A stretch of 64,000 nt of DNA from Psococerastis gibbosa. Taxonomy: Eukaryota > Arthropoda > Insecta > Psocodea > Psocidae. Under the pieces are notes generated by a model. The model did no database searches. It was not told the DNA's origin and saw nothing but the letters and a program-made list of their open reading frames with translations. The translations under genes were made by a program, and so were the position numbers. The DNA is taken from the NCBI GenBank assembly GCA_963971405.1, contig OZ020484.1, forward strand, positions 42,368,770 through 42,432,769, in the 5' to 3' direction. Positions within the stretch are counted from its first letter, which is position 1, and every line of letters starts with the position of its first letter. Below are positions 57,128 through 64,000 of the stretch, one piece after another.

Positions 57128-57511
57128 GGCACCCATTCCACCGACCGGCTAGGGCTATTTACAAAAACGGTGACGTGGTAGCAGACATTCAAGACTTAGG
57201 TGGCGTTTCCACCGACCTCGCATTGCAGAATACAAATGACATTGACAGAAATTAGAATTTTTCTTTTTATAGAAATCTATTAAAATGTTTGTACTTAAGA
57301 TATCCCATGACGCCATTTTTTAATTTGAGTTTGTTTGTTTGTGATTTTACTGTATGATCATTGATCAATTTTAACTATGGCATAGAGGAAAATAAACATT
57401 TCCGTCAATTCTGCAATGCGAGGTCGGTGGAAACGCCACCTAAGTCTTGAATGTCTGCTACCAAGTCACCGTTGTTGGAAATAGCCCTAGCCGGTCAATG
57501 GAATGGGCACC
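57128..57511. mobile_element. Composite palindromic MITE (family A), tandem unit 1
   Basis: 384 bp. The left flank is TAA (57125-57127). The right end, GGAATGGGCACC, abuts the junction of a tandem duplication, so its right-hand target copy is not preserved. It is nearly identical to the copy at 57789-58172. Confidence 0.88.
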
Positions 57512-57788
57512 ATAGGTCTGGCATATAAACCGTTTTAGTTTGAACCTTTGAGGCCTGAGGAAACAGTTACCGCGTTAACGTTTTGTGACCGAAATTAGAC
57601 GGTTTAGAAAAATCTGGACTTGGTGGGATTTTTGAAGTTCCTCTATTTATTTACGGTTATAACGAGGACGTTGCCTCTTCAGCCTAAGTTAGTTAAATGC
57701 CAGTCTTATATACCATTTAATTCTACAATATATTATTACGACTGATGGTTTAACAATCCCGTAGCTACTCCTGCATGCACTGCCATAA

Positions 57789-58172
57789 GGCACCCATTCC
57801 ACCGACTGGCTAGGGCTATTTACAAAAGCGGTGACGTGGTAGCAGACATTCAAGACTTAGGTGGCGTTTCCACCGACCTCGCATTGCAGAATACAAATGA
57901 CATTGACAGAAATTAGAATTTTTCTTTTTATAGAAATCTATTAAAATGTTTGTACATAACATATCCCATGACGCCATTTTTTAATTTGAGTTTGTTTGTT
58001 TGTGATTTTACTGTATGATCATTGATCAATTTTAACTATGGCATAGAGGAAAATAAACATTTCCGTCAATTCTGGAATGCGAGGTTGGTGGGAACCCCGC
58101 CTAAGTCTTGAATGTCTGCTACCACGTCACCGTTTTTGTAAATAGCCCTAGCCGGTCGGTGGAATGGGCGCC
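57789..58172. mobile_element. Composite palindromic MITE (family A), tandem unit 2
   Basis: 384 bp. Left flank TAA (57786-57788), right flank TTA (58173-58175). It is a duplicate of the copy at 57128, produced by the surrounding tandem duplication rather than by transposition. Confidence 0.88.
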
Positions 58173-58300
58173 TTATTGCATAGAAATTCATTGTATTCCT
58201 GTACCATTATCATATAGTATTATTGTATTGGAAGATAGAGTGGGATATATTATTTGGTATCAGTCTGATCTGAAGAAACAGCTACTGGTCCGGTGGCTTA

Positions 58301-58442
58301 GGCGGGGTTTCCACATACGTCAATGATCAATGAGAAATATGGTTTTGACGTGGTAGCAGACATTTTTAGTATGTCTTTAATGTCTGCTAAAACGTCAATT
58401 GTATATTTCTCATTGACCATTGACGTATGTGTAAACCCCGCC
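58301..58442. mobile_element. Small palindromic MITE (family B)
   Basis: 142 bp from GGCGGGGTTTCCACATACG to GTGTAAACCCCGCC, with TTA on the left. The centre reads GACGTGGTAGCAGACATT, the same as the outer arm of family A, but with no inner MITE. Its right end abuts the TTAA-type element at 58447. Confidence 0.83.
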
Positions 58443-58446
58443 TGAA

Positions 58447-59167
58447 GGTCAAACCGGAGGAGGTCACGTGACTGGCCTGGAAGAGACTTTGCCGGGGGTT
58501 CCTAATACACGTTTTAAACCGCAGGGGCGTAGTAATAATCGATAGGAGGGAGTAGTATACGCGTAGACATGCTTACACTATCAAGTCAAACTAAAATTAC
58601 TATTACCATAGGTCTCAAATTTGTGCATGAAGCATTTAAAAACATACCTCTTAGAACATTTTTACGTGCCCCACAGGGAAGAAAAACCTCCAACTTTTGT
58701 AATTAAATGCATATGCCTTGAAATATGAACACATAATTTGACAGTAAAGCGCCGGCAATAGGTAAAACTGCAATTATTTGGAATAATAAAAGTGAAAAAC
58801 AGAACAGGCGGTACGCGACGCGGGGCTTTGTTTATAAAATGGATATTGAACCATCCCGTTGCTAGAGACCGTTATCAATGTGGCTGCTAGTGTAGCCCGC
58901 ACAAGATAAGTACGCGATTCGGCGGGGAAATAGCCTGCACAAGCTAACTACTAAACTACAGAGTTTTTGACCGGGTCCAGGTATCCGCTTTGCTATGTTG
59001 CAGTGTGTAACAATTCGATATTTTTTGCGTTGGTACTTATCTCTGATAGTTGGCTTATGGTTAACGGGCTCCTCGTAAGGCATATTATGGCTCCCGCCGC
59101 TCCAGTTCTATTATATTTCTATGTATTTAACGCTCATCGTTCAAGGTCAAAAGTCTCCGGTTTCGCC
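58447..59167 (+). mobile_element. TTAA-flanked inverted-repeat element (family Z), second copy
   Basis: 721 bp, ends GGTCAAACCGGAG / CTCCGGTTTCGCC, right flank TTAA (59168-59171), left flank TGAA (58443-58446, one change). It differs from the copy at 9759 mainly by an extra segment of about 40 bp near 58900-58940 (GATAAGTACGCGATTCGGCG). Confidence 0.8.
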
Positions 59168-59748
59168 TTAATGATCCCTCTAAGACTAGTTTAGTTCAAT
59201 AAGTACTGTCGAACTTAGCGTAAGAGACAACCAAATTGGAATATAAAATAGAAATAGTGAATTAGATGGAAAACAACTAGACTTTGCAATTTCAAACATT
59301 GGAAATCCTGAGAACATGAAAGATAATTATAGAGATGCAAAAATGAGGAGCCGGACGCTTACAGCTATCGCCTTGTCATCTATTACCCCCCCCCCCCTTC
59401 CTCCCCCTGTCAAGACCCCTTTACACAGCGGAGCATATCAAAGGTATCTACTTGCCCGATGGCGTATACTTCAGGTTTTGTGTCCAACCTGTTTGCTTGG
59501 AAATTTGCGAAAACTATACTGACGCGGAATTAATAGACTTTTATGTGCTTGCCTTTGAGCCAGTCATTTGAGGTATCATTTTCTCTATTTCTTTGATTCT
59601 CATTTTACACATGTACTGTGTGCACATCTGAATACAGGTATCTTTTTATTTTCACTCTTTTATGTCGCTATTTACTTACATCCTTTGGGATGTCATCGTT
59701 CCCGAAAATTAAAATTTGCAATTTATTCTCCGCCAGTAATGTATACAG

Positions 59749-60089
59749 AGTCTGGCGAATCCGATGCAACGCCGAATTTCATCGGCTCCGCAATACCCCC
59801 AGCGTCATTGACGATCTTAGAGCAAATATACTACAATGGATAGGACGTCATGTGCACCGGATGCCGGACTACAGACCCCCAAAGGCCGTGTGGGAAGTAA
59901 TCCCCCTCGGAAGAAGACCAAGACGAAGACCTAGGGGAAGATGACTAGTTCCAGGAAAACCTCCTTCGAGTTGGCGTTGAGGCAGCAGATTGGACAGCGG
60001 CTGCTGAGGATCGACAAAGATGGAGGGAAATTGTCAGAGCGGCCAAAAGTCCCCCTGGGCTGGTTGCGCCTAATTAAGTCAAGTAAGTC
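59749..60089 (+). mobile_element. 5'-truncated LINE tail with 11-bp target-site duplication
   Basis: Residues read LQWIGRHVHRMPDYRPPKAV, PLGRRPRRRPRGR, then after a frameshift near 59940 FQENLLRVGVEAADWTAAAE and DRQRWREIVRAAKSPPG before TAA. This is another non-LTR ORF2 C-terminus of the GH..RMP type. The end is AAGTCAAGTAAGTC. AATGTATACAG flanks it at 59738-59748 and 60090-60100. Confidence 0.88.
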
Positions 60090-60848
60090 AATGTATACAG
60101 TGGCAATTTAGGAAATGCGTTTTATGAATGTCTTTTCAAAATAATTCTATTGTGTCCTTGAAGACAATAGGTCTTGCAAAAAAATTATTATCGTAATTTC
60201 TGCGCACTTTCCCCAACATGGGGAAAGCAGAAGGTTACACCGGAAAATCTATGTACCGTCTACACAACGGAGGCCTCTGCATATATACAGCTTGCGTCAG
60301 ATTACCCCACGAACATCCGAGTAATGATTTGGACGTGGCGCTGCCTCAACATTCTTTCTTAACCGAATTTATGAATACGTAACGATCGCCGTTTCCGCCA
60401 GAGGGAAGATTGCCCCATTTTTTGCAGTGTTTGCGGATTTTATACATCAAGTTAGTTTTTGTTTGTTATGAGAAAGGGAAATGGGATGTGTTAGATATAT
60501 GCTGAGCTGCAGCTCGTTGGATATTCTGCGGTTGCTGTGTTTGACGTATATAGAACAATGTTGGAAACTTCACGTAATTGTGATGGTAACGAATGCATGT
60601 TTGGGGTAGATGAGAGAATGTTTGAGTTTCGGTATACCGTACTTCCTTAGAAAACTTAAGAGACACGTAGAATATTTTTATTTAAAAAAAAAAATTGATC
60701 AATTTGCCAGCGCCACTTCAGAAAATATTACAATACTATACATTTTCATATAGAGTTTTTTTAGTCAATCTTAGACAATACAGTTGCATTCAATATCTCC
60801 AATATCTACTACTATCATCCATTTTCCTAGTACAAGTATATTAAATAG

Positions 60849-61093
60849 CTTGGTGGGGCCATGTTGAGAGACGAAACCCCGAAGAACTTATACAGAGAGT
60901 GCGGCGGGTTCAAGTGGAGGGCAAAAGAAATGTTGGTCGCCCAAAGATCACAGTAGAGTGGAAGATTCGAGCTGACATGGGAGCGTGTGGGATCTCAGCC
61001 GCAACAGCTCAAGATAGAAAAGCCTGGAAAATCGCCTGTCGTGTCGCTGACCCCAAACCGGGATAAAGCGAAGAAAAAGAAAAAGAAAAGAAG
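60849..61093 (+). mobile_element. 5'-truncated LINE tail with 15-bp target-site duplication
   Basis: The frame reads WWGHVERRNPEELIQRV, then GKRNVGRPKITVEWK and AQDRKAWKIACRVADPKPG before TAA. The GHV.R...GRP...W....DR..W pattern is the common C-terminal tail of many non-LTR ORF2 proteins. An A/G-rich tail (61050-61093) follows. AAGTATATTAAATAG is present on both sides (60834-60848 and 61094-61108), a perfect 15-bp duplication. Confidence 0.9.
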
Positions 61094-61382
61094 AAGTATA
61101 TTAAATAGTATTTCGATTGGCCAGAATATTATCTTATCTTAATAGTCGACCTCCAGTTCTCTACCAAGTCGACTGTCGCTGGACTATGAAGCGGAAGGTC
61201 GCGGGATACTTATCCCTAAATGTAGAGGAAAATTTCTTATTTCCACTATGTTACAATGGTTGCTTTTTCTTCAATATTTCTAGTGAATTTGTTAACATAT
61301 TAGGTGTTTCCCCTTTAGTTGTCCTAAATAAAGCGAAAGCACCCCTGAAGGGCAAATGTCGAGAGTTGAATGCCGCTCTTAA

Positions 61383-61772
61383 GAGTGTACAGCCTGTAGG
61401 AAATTTAATACTTTTTATTTTTTATTTAATTAACTATGCAAGTTATTAAAGATTTGACTCATTTAAGTTTTAAAGAGATTACTTCATGCATCATATAATA
61501 CGGTATTTTTAGTTGTCGACATTTTTTTTTTTTATAAAATCGATTAGGCCTATACGTGAAAAGTTATTGTTTATAAAATATTATTGTGTTTATGAAAAAG
61601 ATACAATTTTGAAAAAAAAATATCTTACTAACATTATATGATGCATGAACTAGTCTTCTACAACTTTAATGAGCCAAATCTTCAATAGCATTATTAACAT
61701 GCTTAGTTAATTAAATAAAAAATAGAAAAGTATTAAATTTCGGGCTGCCAATTTCCTACGGGCTGTACACTC
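61383..61772. mobile_element. Palindromic MITE (family C), TTAA flanked
   Basis: 390 bp with ends GAGTGTACAGCC / GGCTGTACACTC and TTAA on each side (61379-61382 and 61773-61776). Long arms share TTAAAGATTTGACTCATTTA and GATGCATGA..TAGTCTTCTA-type sequence, so the whole unit is a hairpin. Confidence 0.85.
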
Positions 61773-62540
61773 TTAAGAAATTTTTTCTTGGTTGCCTGTC
61801 TCGAATAACGAAAGCCATTTAGTTTCATACCTAAATAACACACGAGGGAGAAAAGTTGAGGTCTTATAAGCCAATATGAAAAATAAACAGGACAAAGCTA
61901 TTAAAAGCCAGGAAAGTACGAAAGAAAGATAGTAGGTTCGAATACCACTCTCATCGGTTTTTCATGCCTTTCTTTTACAGACAGCAAAAATCATTTAGTT
62001 TCATAGATAAATAACGAGCGATGGAGAAAAACGGCAGAGGTTTAAGAGATAGCATGAAAAATAATCAGAACAAACTGTTGAAGGCCGGGAAAACGCCAAA
62101 AATCAGGCGGGGAGCACGAGTTTTTGAAAAACATAACTTATTCATGAAGTAAAGAGCAATATTTTACGGGCTTGTAGCATTTATCTTTATCTCGGTTAGA
62201 ATTGATTTCCCCACAGATCAATATACTCTTGTCACTTACTCAACTTTTACTAAATAAAAAATAACATTACAATTTAAAAACTTTTTCAGCTCGCGAAAAT
62301 TTAAATTCTATTTCCTCTTTTATGTTTGCTATGCGAGTGGGAAACGTATTTATTGCTGTATCATTCCCTGGTAGTAAGTTATTTGATATAATCAGAGTAT
62401 CAGACGAATTCATAAAAAGAAGTATAAGCTTATACTTCACGTTAAGCATATGCTTCTGTTACCATTCATAAAAAAATTTCATTAAGAGCAAGATTCTCTT
62501 CATTAGATAAAGGTTTTCGTCCATGAGTAATATTCTGGCT

Positions 62541-63126
62541 AGAGCCGACGAGCTGGCTCGAAAAGGTGCAGAAACGCCATTCATTGGTGCAGAACCTAAG
62601 TACGGGATGGCTTATTGCCAGGCCCGTACTTCTATACAAAAATGGGTGCAGAGAAAAACTGCAGAGGAATGGAAGAAAGTCCCGGAAAGCAGATTTGCTA
62701 AGAAGGTTATTCCGGGTCCTAGTAAAAAGCTCACCGATCAGCTTCTCTCTTTAAGAGGAGATCAATCTAGAAGGGTGGTTGGCACGCTTACGGGCCACGG
62801 CCACTTCAACAAACACATGCATAGGGTTGGCGTGAAAAACGACAGTAGATGCAGACTGTGTGAAGTTGAAGAAGAAACAGCTGAACACATTCTCTTTGAA
62901 TGTGAAGCGCTGGGACAAACTCGATACCAAACTCTTGGCCACCCTAGGTCTGAAGAGGAAACCATCCGATCTAATCCTATCACAAAAACACTAGAATTTA
63001 TCAAAAAGACTGGTGTTATAAGATGGGCGTAGACGGCAAACGTGGAAGCAAAAGACCTTCTAGGTCGACGCTTATAGGAACTCAAACGAGTAGGCCCCAC
63101 GAAGGAAAAAATAAAAAAAAATAAAA
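62541..63126 (+). mobile_element. 5'-truncated LINE C-terminus with 12-bp target-site duplication
   Basis: The frame ending at 63032 starts inside RNase H (ADELARKGAETPFIG) and continues to a zinc motif, CRLCEVEEETAEHILFECE, typical of the R1/Jockey-group ORF2 C-terminus. The ATG at 62523 is in flanking DNA and is not the element's start. The UTR ends in an A-rich tail at 63105-63126. AATATTCTGGCT occurs just before (62529-62540) and just after (63127-63138) the insertion: a perfect 12-bp duplication made by target-primed reverse transcription. The frame is unbroken, suggesting a fairly recent insertion. Confidence 0.92.
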
Positions 63127-63228
63127 AATATTCTGGCTGTATTCATTATTGCAAGAATTTTCATGCACCGCGAGCCTCACTTACATTTCTCGAGCTTTTG
63201 CTCCTTAAACAGGAGGCGAACAAGCTAA

Positions 63229-63623
63229 GGCGGGGTTTCCACCGACCGGCTAGGGCTAAATACAAATACGGTGACGTGGTAGTAGACATTCAAGACTTAG
63301 GCGGGGTTTCCACCGACCTCGCATTGCAGAATGCAAATGACATTCACGGAAATGTTTGTTTTACTCTATGCCATAGTTAAAATTGATCAATGATCATACA
63401 GTAAAATCACAAACAAACAAACTCAAATTAAAAAATGGCGTCATGGGATATCTTAAGTACAAACATTTTAATAGATTTCTATAAAAAGAAAAACAAACAT
63501 TTCCGTCAATGTCATTTGCATTCTGCAATGCGAAGTCGGTGAAAACCCCGTCTAAGTCTTGAATGTCTGTTACCACGTCACCGTATTTGTATTTAGCCCT
63601 AGCCGGTCGGTGGAAACCGCGCC
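63229..63623. mobile_element. Composite palindromic MITE (family A), TAA target duplication
   Basis: 395 bp, flanked by TAA at 63226-63228 and 63624-63626. The outer arms are 63229-63296 and 63556-63623 (68 bp each). The inner MITE is 63300-63552. Its ends read GGCGGGGTTTCCACC, so here outer and inner ends are almost the same sequence. Confidence 0.9.
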
Positions 63624-64000
63624 TAAGGGTTGCAGTGATAAGGTCTACCAAACCTGTTTCAAACTTTAAAAAAAAATTGAAAAATTTAATTTCAACATCC
63701 TTGGTGGGATTTCCACATTATACTCTTAGTTCTCACTTTGTTTTTGGAGCCAATTTCTAGATTAATTTTGTGTGTCCTTGTTGTTGGGTAAAAGGCCCAA
63801 AAGAGTGGCCAGAAAAAAAAAATCATTCTTAATTCGATTATTTTTGCCCAGCAGCTACATTTTCTTCTTCCGTGAAGATAAGGCACCCATTATAATTGGG
63901 AATTTGCCTATTAGCCAAATACAAGAGGTGGCTAAGTTGGTTTTTCACTTGATAGAAAAAAAGAAATCAGTCTAAAAATGGCAATACAGCACAGCAAAAG

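Larger units (their letters stand above)
56097..58172. repeat. Tandem duplication of about 660 bp, unit 1 enlarged by a transposon
   Basis: Unit 1 is 56097-57511 and unit 2 is 57512-58172. Both begin ATAGGTCTGGCATATAAACC and end with a family-A MITE. Subtracting the 755-bp insert and its 3-bp duplication from unit 1 leaves 657 bp; unit 2 is 661 bp, and the 4-bp difference is an extra TTTA in CTCTATTTATTTACGG. Inside each unit is a decayed SINE-2 tail. Confidence 0.9.

Noticed and set aside
9759-59167. Inverted pair of family-Z copies as ends of one giant transposon
   Set aside because: Each copy has its own ends and TTAA-type flanks, so they are two separate insertions.
58967-59194. THAP-like zinc finger start (CYVAVCNNS) in family Z
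   Set aside because: The cysteine spacing is only loosely THAP-like, and the later C/H and AVPTIF-type residues are absent; no domain can be claimed.
1-64000. CRISPR array, operon, prophage or integrated virus
   Set aside because: No regularly spaced direct repeats with unique spacers, no clustered prokaryote-style genes and no viral structural or replication genes were seen.

Overview
The window looks like a piece of an arthropod nuclear genome, most likely an insect. It is AT-rich and almost free of protein-coding sequence, with abundant short interspersed and inverted-repeat transposons, GT-AG introns, and one recognisable host gene whose residues are closest to insect Rox8. The species was not identified. 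No bacterial, organellar or viral gene layout was seen.

Host gene. Three consecutive exons on the minus strand (15725-15812, 8953-9028, 6724-6826) join in phase to encode most of the second RNA-recognition motif of a TIA-1/TIAR/Rox8-type RNA-binding protein. All three donors read GTAAGT, and every acceptor follows a pyrimidine-rich tract. The introns between them are about 6.7 kb and 2.1 kb. The exons for RRM1 (expected above 15812) and for the linker and RRM3 (expected below 6724) were not found. If RRM1 lies beyond 64000, the intron upstream of 15812 exceeds 48 kb, and nearly everything in the window is intronic or flanking DNA of this gene.

Mobile DNA fills the rest. (1) Broken, 5'-truncated LINE pieces: RT end, RNase H and C-terminus at 46790-48300; Jockey-like end at 20860-21710; C-terminal tails at 62541-63126, 59749-60089, 60849-61093 and 42307-42551; RT scraps at 43375-43500 and 41548-41634; an endonuclease scrap at 16477-16629. 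Three have clear target-site duplications of 11 to 15 bp. (2) Several tRNA-like SINE families; one SINE is split by a 504-bp solo LTR with a CGGAG duplication. (3) A large set of inverted-repeat elements: PIF/Harbinger-type elements flanked by TAA or TTA, hAT-type elements flanked by 8-bp duplications, TTAA-flanked elements, and other palindromes. (4) Tandem duplications and unusually many long G or C homopolymers.

The most notable structures are a mobile composite in which one palindromic MITE sits at the exact centre of another (68-bp outer arms in each copy measured), with the inner element also present alone at 55340-55584; a tandem duplication at 56097-58172 in which one unit carries a 755-bp Harbinger-like insertion and the other keeps the empty site; a perfect 83-bp inverted repeat of coding-like sequence at 41101-41292; and an hAT element nested in another MITE with a perfect 8-bp duplication. 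No intact autonomous transposon and no CRISPR, operon or RNA gene was seen.
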